Of a DNA stretch of 64,000 bases, positions 16,094 through 26,187 are shown piece by piece. Source of the stretch: Pseudomonas pergaminensis (GTDB taxonomy: Bacteria > Pseudomonadota > Gammaproteobacteria > Pseudomonadales > Pseudomonadaceae). The notes under the pieces are model-generated. The model did not search any database. It saw only the letters and a list, made by a program, of their open reading frames with translations, and was not told the origin of the DNA. The stretch is from positions 992,001 to 1,056,000 of the forward strand of contig NZ_CP078013.2 in the NCBI RefSeq assembly GCF_024112395.2, read 5' to 3'. Every line of letters starts with the position of its first letter. The first letter of the stretch is position 1. The translations under genes and the position numbers were made by a program.

Positions 16094-17136
16094 TGCGATT
16101 CCCTCTTGTGTTGGCGGCGCCAGGCTCGCAGCGTGCTGAACAACAGAAAAGCCACCAGCACTGGCAGGACGTAATACAGCATCAGTTGTTCAAGCTTGTT
16201 GGCCAGTGGCATGCCGGTGGTAAATGCCATCACATGCAGCCCGTACGCCAGGTACAGGCCCAGCAGCCCCAGGCCTTCGGCGCGGGTCACGCGGTAGCCG
16301 GTGTAGAACACCGGCAGGCACAGCACCACCACGCCGAGCATCACCGGCAGATCGAAATCCAGGGCATTGGGCGACACTGACAGCGGCGAAGGGGCGAGCA
16401 GGGCAGTCAGCCCCAATACGCCAAGCAGGTTGAACAGGTTGCTGCCGATCACGTTGCCCACGGCAATTTCACGTTCGCCGCGCAGGGCGGCAATCAGGGA
16501 CGTCGCCAGGCACGGCAGCGAGGTGCCGACGCCGATCAAGGTCAGGCCGATTACGCGTTCCGACAGGCCCAGGTCGCCTGCCACATCCACCGCCGCGCCC
16601 AGCAGCAAATGCCCGGCCAGCACCAGGATCAAAAAACCGCCGAGCATCAACAGCACGCTGCTCAGCCACGGCGCGCGGGCCACGGTGTCCAGGGTGCGAG
16701 GGCGGCGCGAGTGGCGCGTCTGGTAATGCAAGACACCGAGGTACGCGACCAAGGCAACCAGCAGCAACAGGCCATCGACCGGCGTAAGTTCTTCGTTGGC
16801 GGCGAGGGTGAACACCAGCAGCCCGGCCAGGATCATCACCGGGATATCCAGGCGCACCAGTTGGCGTGAGACCCGCAGCGGGATAATCAACGCCGACAGG
16901 CCCAGGGTCACCAGGATGTTGAAGATGCTACTGCCGATCACGCTGCCCACCGCGATATCGGTATTGCCGGCCAGGGTGGCCTGCAGGCTGACGGTCATCT
17001 GCGGAGCACTGCTGCCAAAGGCGACGATCGTCAGGCCGATGATCAGCGGCCGCACCTTAAGGCTTGCGGCCAGGCGCACGGCGGCGCGCACCAGGATTTC
17101 GGCGCCGATGATCAGCAGCACCAGGCCGCTGACCAA
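16090..17136 (-). CDS. Calcium/sodium antiporter (CaCA family, YrbG-like)
   Basis: This integral membrane protein has two homologous halves. Each carries an alpha-repeat: GLTIVAFGSSAPQMTVSL with GSVIGSSIFNILVTLG, and GLTLIGVGTSLPCLATSL with GNVIGSNLFNLLGVLG. The acidic residue common in GTSxPE is replaced by Gln in the first and Cys in the second repeat. It is expected to exchange cations across the inner membrane. The only standard start is TTG at 17136, which cuts the first helix short. An in-frame ATT at 17178-17176, eight bases after GGAG, would add IFGLTALSPWSLLEL and complete that helix. Confidence 0.85.
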   Translation of the reverse strand: MVSGLVLLIIGAEILVRAAVRLAASLKVRPLIIGLTIVAFGSSAPQMTVSLQATLAGNTDIAVGSVIGSSIFNILVTLGLSALIIPLRVSRQLVRLDIPVMILAGLLVFTLAANEELTPVDGLLLLVALVAYLGVLHYQTRHSRRPRTLDTVARAPWLSSVLLMLGGFLILVLAGHLLLGAAVDVAGDLGLSERVIGLTLIGVGTSLPCLATSLIAALRGEREIAVGNVIGSNLFNLLGVLGLTALLAPSPLSVSPNALDFDLPVMLGVVVLCLPVFYTGYRVTRAEGLGLLGLYLAYGLHVMAFTTGMPLANKLEQLMLYYVLPVLVAFLLFSTLRAWRRQHKRESQ

Positions 17137-17194
17137 TTCCAGCAGGCTCCAGGGCGAGAGGGCGGTTAATCCGAAAATGGCCAGGGCTCCGTCT

Positions 17195-17566
17195 TTAGTT
17201 GCTCAGCGCTTGTACGCGCACACGCGCCGTACCGCTGCCGATCATACCCAGTTGCTCGGCGGCCTTGCGTGAAAGGTCGATCAAGCGCCCACGGGTATGC
17301 GGGCCGCGATCATTGATGCGGACAACCACGGATTTGTCGTTGTCGAGATTGGTGACCTTGACCTGGGTACCAAACGGCAGTTGCCGGTGGGCGGCGGTCA
17401 GGGCGTTCTGGTTGAAGGGTTCACCGCTGGCAGTCTTGTTGCCATGGTGCTTGGCGCCGTAATAGGAGGCGGTGCCGGTTTCGTCGTAGCCGTTGGGGTT
17501 GATGATGCCGCTGGCGCAACCGGCCAGTAGGGAGAACAGGGCCAGCAGGCCGAGTAGACGCTTCAT
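17195..17566 (-). CDS. Short RlpA-like double-psi beta-barrel lipoprotein
   Basis: This is a 123-residue lipoprotein: the signal sequence ends in the lipobox LLAGC (Cys17). It is followed by a single RlpA domain with [19 protein letters not shown], the conserved His in [12 protein letters not shown] and the catalytic-type Asp in [16 protein letters not shown]. RlpA proteins are septal lytic transglycosylases that cleave denuded glycan strands. This one lacks the C-terminal SPOR domain of full-length RlpA, so it cannot target septal peptidoglycan that way. It is the first gene of a leftward unit with the antiporter. Confidence 0.9.
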   Translation of the reverse strand: MKRLLGLLALFSLLAGCASGIINPNGYDETGTASYYGAKHHGNKTASGEPFNQNALTAAHRQLPFGTQVKVTNLDNDKSVVVRINDRGPHTRGRLIDLSRKAAEQLGMIGSGTARVRVQALSN

Positions 17567-17602
17567 GCAAGGAGTCCCATTACAAATGTTGGAGTTGGCT
17601 CG

Positions 17603-17690
17603 TGTGGGAGCTGGCTTGCCTGCGATGGCTTCACCTCGGTGTCACTGATGCACCGAGGCGCCTGCATCGCGGGCAAGCCCGGCTCCCACA
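17603..17690. repeat. Inverted REP pair
   Basis: TGTGGGAGCTGGCTTGCCTG (then CGAT) faces ATCGCGGGCAAGCCCGGCTC (then CCACA). Between them CCTCGGTG/CACCGAGG makes an inner stem. It lies between the gatB end and the RlpA-like gene. Confidence 0.8.
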
Positions 17691-17710
17691 GAAGCCGGGT
17701 CCTGCACGTG

Positions 17711-19156
17711 TCAGCCTTCGAGCTTGCTTTTCAGCAATTCGTTCACCTGTTGCGGGTTGGCCTTGCCTTTGGAGGCTTTCATCGCCTGGCCCACGAAGAA
17801 GCCGAACATCTTGCCGCGCTTGGCTTCGTCGGCCGCGCGGTATTGCTCGACCTGCTCGGCGTTGGCCGCGAGCATTTCATCCAGCACGGCCGAGATCGCG
17901 CCGCTGTCGGTGACTTGCTTGAGGCCGCGCTTGTCGATGATCTCATCGGCACAGCCTTCACCGCTGGCCATCGCTTCAAACACCGTCTTGGCGATTTTGC
18001 CGGAGATGGTGTTGTCCTTGATGCGCAGCAGCATGCCGCCCAGTTGCTCGGCGGTGACCGGGGCTTCGTCGATCTCCAGGCCTTGTTTGTTCAACAGGCT
18101 ACCCAGCTCAACCATGACCCAGTTGGCCGCCAGTTTGGCGTCGCCGGCAATGCTCACGACTTTTTCAAAGTAGTTGGCTTGCTCACGGCTGGAGGCCAGC
18201 ACGCTGGCATCGTAGACCGACAGGCCGAACTGCGCCTGGAAGCGCTCGCGTTTCTGCTGCGGCAGCTCCGGCAGGGTAGCGCGGATGTCATTGAGGAATG
18301 AGTCCTCAAGCACCACCGGCAACAGGTCCGGGTCGGGGAAGTAACGGTAGTCGTTGGCTTCCTCTTTGCTGCGCATGGCGCGGGTTTCGTCTTTGTTCGG
18401 ATCGTACAGGCGGGTCTGCTGGATGACCTTGCCGCCGTCTTCGATCAGCTCGATCTGGCGACGCACTTCGCTGTTGATCGCCTTTTCGATGAAGCGGAAC
18501 GAGTTGACGTTCTTGATCTCGCAGCGGGTGCCGAACTCGACCTGGCCCTTGGGACGGATCGACACGTTGCAGTCGCAACGCAGCGAACCTTCGGCCATGT
18601 TGCCGTCGCAGATGCCCAGGTAGCGCACCAGTGCGTGGATGGTCTTGACGTAGGCCACGGCTTCCTTGGCGCTGCGCATATCCGGCTCGGAAACGATTTC
18701 CAGCAGCGGCGTGCCCGCACGGTTCAGGTCGATACCGGTCGCGCCCGGGAATTCTTCATGCAGGCTCTTGCCGGCATCTTCTTCCAGGTGGGCGCGGGTC
18801 ACACCGACGCGCTTGATGGTGCCGTCTTCCAGGGGGATGTCCAGGTGGCCCTTGCCGACGATCGGCAGTTCCATCTGGCTGATCTGGTAGCCCTTTGGCA
18901 GGTCCGGGTAGAAGTAGTTCTTGCGTGCGAACACGTTGTGCTGGCCGATCTCGGCGTCAATCGCCAGGCCGAACATCACCGCCATGCGCACCGCTTCCTG
19001 GTTCAGCACCGGCAGTACGCCGGGCATGCCCAGGTCGACCAGGCTGGCCTGGGTGTTCGGCTCGGAGCCGAACGTGGTGGCGCTACCGGAGAAAATCTTC
19101 GATTGGGTGGCGAGCTGGGTATGAATCTCCAGCCCGATCACAACTTCCCATTGCAT
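17711..19156 (-). CDS. gatB: Asp-tRNA(Asn)/Glu-tRNA(Gln) amidotransferase subunit B
   Basis: GatB is the kinase subunit of the GatCAB complex that makes Gln-tRNA(Gln) and Asn-tRNA(Asn) by amidating misacylated tRNAs. The 481-residue protein starts [15 protein letters not shown] and shows the catalytic cradle with [12 protein letters not shown], the [16 protein letters not shown] motif ([12 protein letters not shown]), [11 protein letters not shown] and FRFIEKAI. The C-terminal YqeY-like helical domain binds the tRNA D-loop. It is the last gene of the leftward gatC-gatA-gatB operon, ten bases after gatA. Confidence 0.98.
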   Translation of the reverse strand: MQWEVVIGLEIHTQLATQSKIFSGSATTFGSEPNTQASLVDLGMPGVLPVLNQEAVRMAVMFGLAIDAEIGQHNVFARKNYFYPDLPKGYQISQMELPIVGKGHLDIPLEDGTIKRVGVTRAHLEEDAGKSLHEEFPGATGIDLNRAGTPLLEIVSEPDMRSAKEAVAYVKTIHALVRYLGICDGNMAEGSLRCDCNVSIRPKGQVEFGTRCEIKNVNSFRFIEKAINSEVRRQIELIEDGGKVIQQTRLYDPNKDETRAMRSKEEANDYRYFPDPDLLPVVLEDSFLNDIRATLPELPQQKRERFQAQFGLSVYDASVLASSREQANYFEKVVSIAGDAKLAANWVMVELGSLLNKQGLEIDEAPVTAEQLGGMLLRIKDNTISGKIAKTVFEAMASGEGCADEIIDKRGLKQVTDSGAISAVLDEMLAANAEQVEQYRAADEAKRGKMFGFFVGQAMKASKGKANPQQVNELLKSKLEG

Positions 19157-19166
19157 AGTGTTCTCC

Positions 19167-20618
19167 TCAGAAGCCGGTAGGGGTGCGAGTGTGCCAGTCA
19201 GTGTTCAACTGGTACTGGTGCGCCACATTGAGCAGGCGGCCTTCCTGGAAATACGGGGCGAGCAATTGCACGCCGACCGGCAGGCCATCGACGAAACCGG
19301 CAGGCATGGACAAGCCCGGCAGGCCCGCGAGGTTGGCGGTGATGGTGTACAGGTCTTCGAGGTAGGCAGCCACCGGGTCGCCGTTCTTGGCGCCGAGCTT
19401 CCAGGCCGGGTTCGGCGTGGTTGGGCCGAGGATCACGTCGACCTGGTCAAAGGCCGCCATGAAGTCGTTCTTCACCAGGCGTCGGATTTTCTGGGCCTTG
19501 AGGTAGTAGGCGTCGTAGTAACCGGCCGACAGGGCGTAGGCACCGACCATGATTCGGCGCTGAACTTCGGCGCCGAAGCCTTCGCCACGGGAGCGTTTGT
19601 ACAGGTCGGTAAGGTCTTTCGGGTTTTCGCAACGGTAGCCGAAGCGCACGCCGTCGAAACGCGACAGGTTCGAGGAGGCTTCTGCCGGCGCGATCACGTA
19701 GTACGCAGGAATTGCGTGCTGGTTGTTCGGCAGGCTGATTTCCTTGATCACCGCGCCGAGGCCTTCCAGCGTCTTGACGCTGTTGTGCACCAACTCGGCA
19801 ATACGCGGGTCGAGGCCGGCGCTGAAGTATTCCTTCGGCACACCGATGCGCAGGCCCTTGATCGAAGTATTCAGGCTGGCGCTGTAGTCCGGCACAGGTT
19901 CATCGATGCTGGTGGAGTCCTGTTTATCGAAGCCTGCCATGCCTTGTAACAAAATTGCGCAGTCTTCAGCAGTGCGGGCCAGGGGGCCACCCTGATCCAG
20001 GCTGGAAGCGTAGGCGATCATGCCCCAACGGGAAACGCGACCGTAGGTCGGTTTCAGGCCGGTGAGGTTGGTGAAGGCCGCAGGCTGGCGGATCGAGCCG
20101 CCGGTGTCGGTGGCTGTAGCGGCGGGCAGGAAGCGTGCGGCAACTGCTGCGGCCGAACCGCCAGACGAACCGCCGGGCACATGGTCCAGGTTCCACGGGT
20201 TTTTCACTGCGCCGTAGTAGCTCGACTCGTTGGCCGAACCCATGGCGAATTCGTCCATGTTGGTCTTGCCCAGGGTCACGGCCCCGGCGGCGGCCAGCTT
20301 GGACACCACGGTGGCGTCATAGGGGGCTTTGAAGTTGTCGAGCATCTTTGAGCCGCAACTGGTGCGAATGCCCTGGGTGCAGAACAGGTCCTTGTGGGCG
20401 ATCGGTGCGCCCAGCAGTGCGCCGTTTTCACCGTTGGCGCGACGTGCGTCGGCGGCCTTGGCCTGGCTCAAGGCCAGTTCTTCGGTGAGGCTGATGAAGC
20501 TGTTGACCTTTGGATCGTGCTCGGCGATGCGCGCCAGCAGGGTCTTGGTCAGCTCTTCGGAAGAAAACTTTTTGTCGGCGAGACCGCGGGCGATCTCGGC
20601 CAGAGTCATGTGATGCAT
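19167..20618 (-). CDS. gatA: Asp-tRNA(Asn)/Glu-tRNA(Gln) amidotransferase subunit A
   Basis: GatA is the glutaminase subunit of GatCAB. It belongs to the amidase-signature family with a Ser-cisSer-Lys triad: Lys76 in PIAHKDLF, and the Ser residues in the [13 protein letters not shown] glycine/serine cluster and the [10 protein letters not shown] motif. Ammonia released here is channelled to GatB. The start used is the first ATG, behind AAGAG; a second ATG three codons on is also possible. The gene sits between gatC and gatB. Confidence 0.98.
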   Translation of the reverse strand: MHHMTLAEIARGLADKKFSSEELTKTLLARIAEHDPKVNSFISLTEELALSQAKAADARRANGENGALLGAPIAHKDLFCTQGIRTSCGSKMLDNFKAPYDATVVSKLAAAGAVTLGKTNMDEFAMGSANESSYYGAVKNPWNLDHVPGGSSGGSAAAVAARFLPAATATDTGGSIRQPAAFTNLTGLKPTYGRVSRWGMIAYASSLDQGGPLARTAEDCAILLQGMAGFDKQDSTSIDEPVPDYSASLNTSIKGLRIGVPKEYFSAGLDPRIAELVHNSVKTLEGLGAVIKEISLPNNQHAIPAYYVIAPAEASSNLSRFDGVRFGYRCENPKDLTDLYKRSRGEGFGAEVQRRIMVGAYALSAGYYDAYYLKAQKIRRLVKNDFMAAFDQVDVILGPTTPNPAWKLGAKNGDPVAAYLEDLYTITANLAGLPGLSMPAGFVDGLPVGVQLLAPYFQEGRLLNVAHQYQLNTDWHTRTPTGF

Positions 20619-20634
20619 TGCAGGCTCTTTCCCT

Positions 20635-20922
20635 TTAGTCGATGACTTTCGGAACCAGGTACAGGCCGTTTTCGACCGCTGGCGCGATGGACTGGTAGGC
20701 CTCGCGATTATTACTCTCGGTCACGACGTCTGCGCGCAGGCGCTGGCTGGCTTCCAGCGGGTGAGCCAGAGGCTCGATGCCGTCGGTATTCACGGCCTGC
20801 ATTTGGTCGACCAGCCCGAGAATGCTGTTCAGGGCTGCGGTGGTCTGTGGAAGATCGGCATCATTGAGGCCAAGCGAGGCCAGGTGCGCGATTTTTTCCA
20901 CGTCGGAGCGTTCAAGCGTCAT
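20635..20922 (-). CDS. gatC: Asp-tRNA(Asn)/Glu-tRNA(Gln) amidotransferase subunit C
   Basis: This 95-residue protein wraps around the GatA/GatB interface and stabilises GatA. It has the N-terminal [12 protein letters not shown] helix, a middle [24 protein letters not shown] segment and the C-terminal [14 protein letters not shown] site is six bases before the ATG. It leads the gatCAB operon and is divergent from mreB, with about 210 bases between them for both promoters. Confidence 0.97.
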   Translation of the reverse strand: MTLERSDVEKIAHLASLGLNDADLPQTTAALNSILGLVDQMQAVNTDGIEPLAHPLEASQRLRADVVTESNNREAYQSIAPAVENGLYLVPKVID

Positions 20923-21120
20923 GGGAATCTCCAGTGGAAAACAGAACGGAGGCTGTCCGTGTGTTAGATTGTCGGAACACTACCGCATTTCTACGGTCTT
21001 ACGGCCGCGATTGTGGGGTTAGGTGCACAGAAAGTCGGCCAATTTAGCACATTGGCGCCTTGCCCAAAATCCCTGTCGTTGTTAGAGTTTGCCGCACTTT
21101 TTTACCCACGCGTTGCCTAG

Positions 21121-22170
<1,050 letters not shown>

Positions 22171-22201
22171 GCCTTTGCTGATTAGCCCATGTTTCGCCCG
22201 C

Positions 22202-22225
22202 AGGCAGCACTTTGCAGTGCTGCCT
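22202..22225 (+). other. Perfect hairpin between mreB and mreC
   Basis: AGGCAGCACT and AGTGCTGCCT pair over ten bases around a TTGC loop. No T-run follows, so it is more likely an mRNA end-protecting or processing structure than a terminator. It would allow MreB to be made in excess over MreC/MreD. Confidence 0.7.
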
Positions 22226-22297
22226 GTTGGCGTTTATCTTCTTCAATCTGCATCCAGGCCGGTTAGATGCCGTATGAATAAAGAGAACATTTGCCTG

Positions 22298-22313
22298 GGA
22301 GGAGCGGCCTATT
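22298..22313 (+). promoter_or_regulatory. mreC ribosome site and ATT start codon
   Basis: GGGAGGAG is followed six bases later by ATT. No ATG, GTG or TTG is in frame between the upstream stop (22275-22277) and a TTG ten codons downstream. Read from ATT, the protein begins (M)KPLFAKGPSLGVRL, which lines up with MKPIFSRGPSLQIRL of E. coli MreC. Confidence 0.8.
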
Positions 22314-23447
22314 AAACCGCTTTTCGCCAAAGGCCCCTCATTGGGCGTGCGCCTGTTGGTGCTGGTCGTGCTTTCGGTCGCGCTGATGGTGGTCGATGCC
22401 CGCTTTGCACTGCTCAAACCCGTGCGTAGCCAGATGTCGCTGGTGTTGATGCAGACCTACTGGATCACCGACCTGCCGCAACGTCTGTACCAGGGCGTGG
22501 CCAGCCAATTCGGCAGCCGCACCGAGCTGGTCGCCGAGAACGAAAAACTCAAGACCGAAAACCTGCTGTTGCAGGGGCGCATGCAAAAGCTCGCGGCCCT
22601 CACCGAGCAGAACGTTCGGCTGCGCGAGTTGCTCAATTCTTCCGCGCTGGTCAACGAAAAGGTCGAAGTGGCCGAGTTGATCGGCATGGACCCCAACCCC
22701 TTTACCCATCGCATCATCATCAACAAGGGTGAGCGCGACGGTGTGGTTCTTGGCCAGCCGGTGCTCGACGCCCGTGGCCTGATGGGCCAGGTGGTAGAGC
22801 TAATGCCCTACACCTCGCGGGTATTGCTGCTGACGGACACCACACACAGCATCCCGGTGCAGGTAAACCGCAACGGCTTGCGTGCGATTGCCAGCGGTAC
22901 CGGTAACCCTGAGCGGCTGGAACTGCGCCATGTGGCCGATACCGCTGATATCAAGGAAGGCGACCTGCTGGTCAGTTCCGGCCTCGGTCAGCGTTTTCCG
23001 GCGGGTTACCCGGTAGCGACGGTCAAGGAAGTGATCCACGACTCAGGCCAGCCGTTCGCCATCGTGCGTGCCGTGCCCACTGCCGCGCTGAACCGCAGCC
23101 GCTACCTATTGCTGGTGTTCAGCGACAATCGCACCCCCGAAGAGCGCGCCAACGAAGCCGCCCAGGCCCAGGAGGCGGAAGACAAGAAGAACGGCACTGC
23201 GCCGATCGTTCCTGCCACCGTACCCAAGCCGGCCACTACCCCGCCGGCCACGCCTGCGACCGCGCCGGCAACTGCGGCGCCGGTGGCTACACCTGTCAAG
23301 CCTGCGGCGCATCCGGTTAAACCGGCTGCGACCAAACCTCCCACGTCGACGCCGGCCACCACCACGCCGGCCACCAAACCGCCTGCTGCCCCGGCTGCCC
23401 GCCCAGCGGCGACCGCCCCGGCCACCACGCGCCAGAGGGAGGAATAA
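22311..23447 (+). CDS. mreC: Rod shape-determining protein MreC
   Basis: MreC is a bitopic inner-membrane protein that links MreB/MreD to PBP2 in the elongasome. The 378-residue product has a short cytoplasmic N-terminus, one membrane helix (VRLLVLVVLSVALMVV), a coiled coil (~residues 70-100, ELVAENEKLKTENLLLQ) and the two beta-barrel domains. It ends in a long Pro/Ala/Thr-rich low-complexity tail (~residues 290-375). Initiation is placed at ATT because the N-terminus then matches E. coli MreC and a strong ribosome site is correctly spaced; a TTG ten codons later is the conventional alternative. The stop overlaps mreD. Confidence 0.96.
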   Translation: MKPLFAKGPSLGVRLLVLVVLSVALMVVDARFALLKPVRSQMSLVLMQTYWITDLPQRLYQGVASQFGSRTELVAENEKLKTENLLLQGRMQKLAALTEQNVRLRELLNSSALVNEKVEVAELIGMDPNPFTHRIIINKGERDGVVLGQPVLDARGLMGQVVELMPYTSRVLLLTDTTHSIPVQVNRNGLRAIASGTGNPERLELRHVADTADIKEGDLLVSSGLGQRFPAGYPVATVKEVIHDSGQPFAIVRAVPTAALNRSRYLLLVFSDNRTPEERANEAAQAQEAEDKKNGTAPIVPATVPKPATTPPATPATAPATAAPVATPVKPAAHPVKPAATKPPTSTPATTTPATKPPAAPAARPAATAPATTRQREE

Positions 23448-23935
23448 TGGCCAGTACACATTCACGCAACGGCTGGATCGTCTGGCTGACCTTCGCCATC
23501 GGTATGCTGCTGAGCGTTTCGCCGCTGCCGCAATTCATGGAAATCCTGCGCCCGCTCTGGCTGGCATTGCTGCTGGCCTTCTGGTCGCTGAACCTGCCGC
23601 ACAAAGTCGGCATGGTCACCGCGATGTTCCTGGGCTTGGCAGAAGATGTGCTCTATGGCACGTTGCTGGGCCAGAACGCGTTGATCCTGACCCTGATCAC
23701 CTTCCTGGTGCTGTCGTTGCAGCAACGCCTGCGCATGTTCCCGATGTGGCAACAGTGCCTGGTGATCCTGGTGATCTTTGGCCTGGCACAGCTTGTCCAG
23801 CTCTGGCTCAGCGCCCTGACCGGCAACCGCCAACCCACCCTGGCGCTGGTGCTGCCGGCGCTGGTGAGTGCTTTGCTGTGGCCATGGATCAGCTTCGGTC
23901 TGCGTGGGTTGCGTCGTCGCTATAAAATCAATTGA
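23447..23935 (+). CDS. mreD: Rod shape-determining protein MreD
   Basis: This 162-residue, very hydrophobic protein has about five to six membrane helices, the usual MreD layout. It includes the NGWIVWLTFAIGMLLSVSPLP start and a GLAEDVLYGTLLGQNAL segment that resembles the conserved D-x-L-x-G motif. It works with MreC in the rod complex. It overlaps mreC by one base (TAATG) and has GAGG just upstream. Confidence 0.95.
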   Translation: MASTHSRNGWIVWLTFAIGMLLSVSPLPQFMEILRPLWLALLLAFWSLNLPHKVGMVTAMFLGLAEDVLYGTLLGQNALILTLITFLVLSLQQRLRMFPMWQQCLVILVIFGLAQLVQLWLSALTGNRQPTLALVLPALVSALLWPWISFGLRGLRRRYKIN

Positions 23936-23986
23936 ATGGATTGCGAGGCTCTGCCTGGTTATCGAACCCTACAGGGAGAGTCTGCA

Positions 23987-24583
23987 ATGAATTCGCTTTA
24001 CCTGGCCTCGGGCTCTCCGAGGCGGCGTGAACTGCTGACCCAGATCGGTGTGCCCTTCACCGTGGTCAGCGCCGCTATTGATGAAACACCTCTTACTAAT
24101 GAGCCCGCCGTTGCCTATGTCGAGCGCCTTGCGCGCGGCAAGGCTGCGGCGGGTTTTGCTGCGCTCGGGCAAACCTCGGGCGCCTGTGTGCTGGGGGCTG
24201 ATACTGCAGTGATTGTCGATGGCAAGATTCTCGGCAAACCTGTGGATCAAGCCGATGCCCTGGCCATGTTGATGGCCTTGGCGGGGCGTGAACATGAAGT
24301 GCTCACCGCCATTGCCCTCACTGATGGCCAGCGCAGCGAGACTGTTTGTGTAAGCAGTCGTGTACGTTTTCGCGGTATTTCTGTCGAGGAGGCTACAACC
24401 TACTGGCACAGTGGCGAACCCCAGGACAAGGCGGGCGGCTATGCTATCCAAGGGCTGGGCTCGGTGTTTGTCGCCGGGCTCAATGGCAGTTATTCGGCCG
24501 TGGTAGGCCTGCCGGTGTGCGAAACCGCGCAACTGCTCGACCAATTCGGCATACCCTGTTGGCAAAACCTTACCGTGCGCTGA
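23987..24583 (+). CDS. maf: Maf/YhdE-type nucleoside triphosphate pyrophosphatase
   Basis: This is a house-cleaning pyrophosphatase that hydrolyses dTTP/UTP and modified pyrimidine nucleotides to monophosphates. Signatures are the N-terminal [12 protein letters not shown] motif, the [16 protein letters not shown] motif with the catalytic acidic residue, and [15 protein letters not shown] near the C-terminus. The start is the ATG behind AGGGAGAG; a longer reading frame exists but adds an unconserved 17-residue leader. The mreBCD-maf-rng order is the same as in E. coli (mreBCD-yhdE-rng). Confidence 0.94.
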   Translation: MNSLYLASGSPRRRELLTQIGVPFTVVSAAIDETPLTNEPAVAYVERLARGKAAAGFAALGQTSGACVLGADTAVIVDGKILGKPVDQADALAMLMALAGREHEVLTAIALTDGQRSETVCVSSRVRFRGISVEEATTYWHSGEPQDKAGGYAIQGLGSVFVAGLNGSYSAVVGLPVCETAQLLDQFGIPCWQNLTVR

Positions 24584-24653
24584 GCGTCGTATCCCAGCGC
24601 CCAGCCTTAAGCGACCGGTCACTATTGTGAAAACGCCTGAACGAGACCCAGCC

Positions 24654-26111
24654 ATGAGTGAAGAGATTCTGATCAATATCACGCCGATGGAATCGCGCGT
24701 GGCGGTGGTAGAGAACGGTGTTCTGCAAGAAGTCCACGTTGAGCGCACCCAAAAGCGCGGGATCGTCGGCAACATCTACAAAGGCAAGGTGGTGCGCGTA
24801 TTGCCGGGGATGCAGGCCGCGTTCGTCGATATCGGCCTGGACCGTGCCGCCTTTATCCATGCTTCGGAAATATCCCTGCGCGAAGGCCCTGCGGTAGAAA
24901 GTATCAGCGCCCTGGTGCATGAAGGGCAGAGCCTGGTGGTGCAAGTCACCAAGGACCCCATCGGTTCCAAGGGTGCGCGCCTGACTACCCAGCTGTCGAT
25001 TCCGTCACGCTACCTGGTCTACATGCCGCGCACTGCGCATGTGGGTATTTCCCTGAAGATCGAAGACGAAGCCGAGCGCGAACGCCTGAAGAAAGTAGTC
25101 AGCGACTGCGTGGCCGCCGAAGGCATCAAGGAAGCCGGTGGCTTTATCCTGCGCACCGCCGCTGAAGGCGCGGGTGCCGATGAAATCCTCATGGACATCC
25201 GCTACCTGCGACGCCTGTGGGACCAGATCGATGCACAAATCAAGACCATCGGCGCGCCCAGCGTGATCTATGAAGACCTGGGTCTGGCCCTGCGCACGCT
25301 GCGCGACCTGGTCAGCCCGAAAATTGAGAAAATTCGCATCGACTCGCGGGAAACCTTCCAGCGCACCACGCAATTTGTTGCCGAGCTGATGCCGGAAATT
25401 GCCGACCGCCTGGAGCACTACCCCGGCGAGCGGCCGATCTTCGACCTGTATGGCGTCGAAGATGAAATCCAGAAAGCCCTGGAGCGCAAGGTGCCACTCA
25501 AGTCCGGTGGCTACCTGGTGGTGGACCCGGCGGAAGCCATGACCACCATTGACGTCAACACTGGCGCGTTCGTGGGCCATCGCAACCTCGAAGAGACCAT
25601 CTTCAAGACCAACCTAGAAGCGGCCACCGCGATTGCTCGCCAACTGCGCCTACGCAACCTGGGCGGCATCATCATCATCGACTTCATCGACATGGAAGAT
25701 GAAGAGCATCAGCGCCAGGTACTGCGTACTCTCGAAAAGCAACTGGAGCGCGATCACGCCAAGACCAACATCATTGGCATCACCGAGTTGGGCCTGGTGC
25801 AGATGACCCGCAAGCGCACCCGGGAAAGCCTGGAGCAGGTGCTGTGCGAGCCGTGCAGCAGTTGCCAGGGCCGCGGTAAATTGAAGACCCCGGAAACGGT
25901 TTGCTACGAGATTTTCCGTGAGATCCTACGGGAGGCGCGGGCCTACCAGGCCGAGGGTTACAGGGTGCTTGCCAATCAGAAAGTGGTCGACCGGCTGCTG
26001 GATGAAGAATCCGGTAACGTTGCCGAGCTGGAGGGTTTTATCGGCCGCACGATACGCTTCCAGGTCGAAACCATGTATTCCCAGGAACAATACGACGTGG
26101 TGCTGCTCTGA
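24654..26111 (+). CDS. rng: Ribonuclease G
   Basis: RNase G is a 5'-end-dependent endoribonuclease that matures the 16S rRNA 5' end and degrades some mRNAs. The 485-residue protein has an S1 domain near the N-terminus (GNIYKGKVVRVLPGMQAAFVDIG), the 5'-sensor and RNase H-like parts, and the metal-binding catalytic loop in TTIDVNTGAFVG plus the later IIIIDFIDMED Asp. The zinc-link region appears as CEPCSSCQGRGK. It lacks the long C-terminal scaffold of RNase E. The ATG start matches the MSEEILINITP beginning of homologues; a GTG nine codons upstream is less likely. Confidence 0.96.
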   Translation: MSEEILINITPMESRVAVVENGVLQEVHVERTQKRGIVGNIYKGKVVRVLPGMQAAFVDIGLDRAAFIHASEISLREGPAVESISALVHEGQSLVVQVTKDPIGSKGARLTTQLSIPSRYLVYMPRTAHVGISLKIEDEAERERLKKVVSDCVAAEGIKEAGGFILRTAAEGAGADEILMDIRYLRRLWDQIDAQIKTIGAPSVIYEDLGLALRTLRDLVSPKIEKIRIDSRETFQRTTQFVAELMPEIADRLEHYPGERPIFDLYGVEDEIQKALERKVPLKSGGYLVVDPAEAMTTIDVNTGAFVGHRNLEETIFKTNLEAATAIARQLRLRNLGGIIIIDFIDMEDEEHQRQVLRTLEKQLERDHAKTNIIGITELGLVQMTRKRTRESLEQVLCEPCSSCQGRGKLKTPETVCYEIFREILREARAYQAEGYRVLANQKVVDRLLDEESGNVAELEGFIGRTIRFQVETMYSQEQYDVVLL

Positions 26112-26187
26112 TCCCCAATCGTTTTCCTTTTATGAGACGAGCAGGCCTTGATCTGCCGTCCGACTACCGCCTTGAGGGTCGCCTGAC

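Noticed and set aside
23217..23447. Pro/Ala/Thr-rich 3' part of mreC as a frameshift or separate repeat element
   Set aside because: The reading frame stays open and ends in the normal mreD overlap; low-complexity Pro/Ala tails also occur in E. coli MreC.
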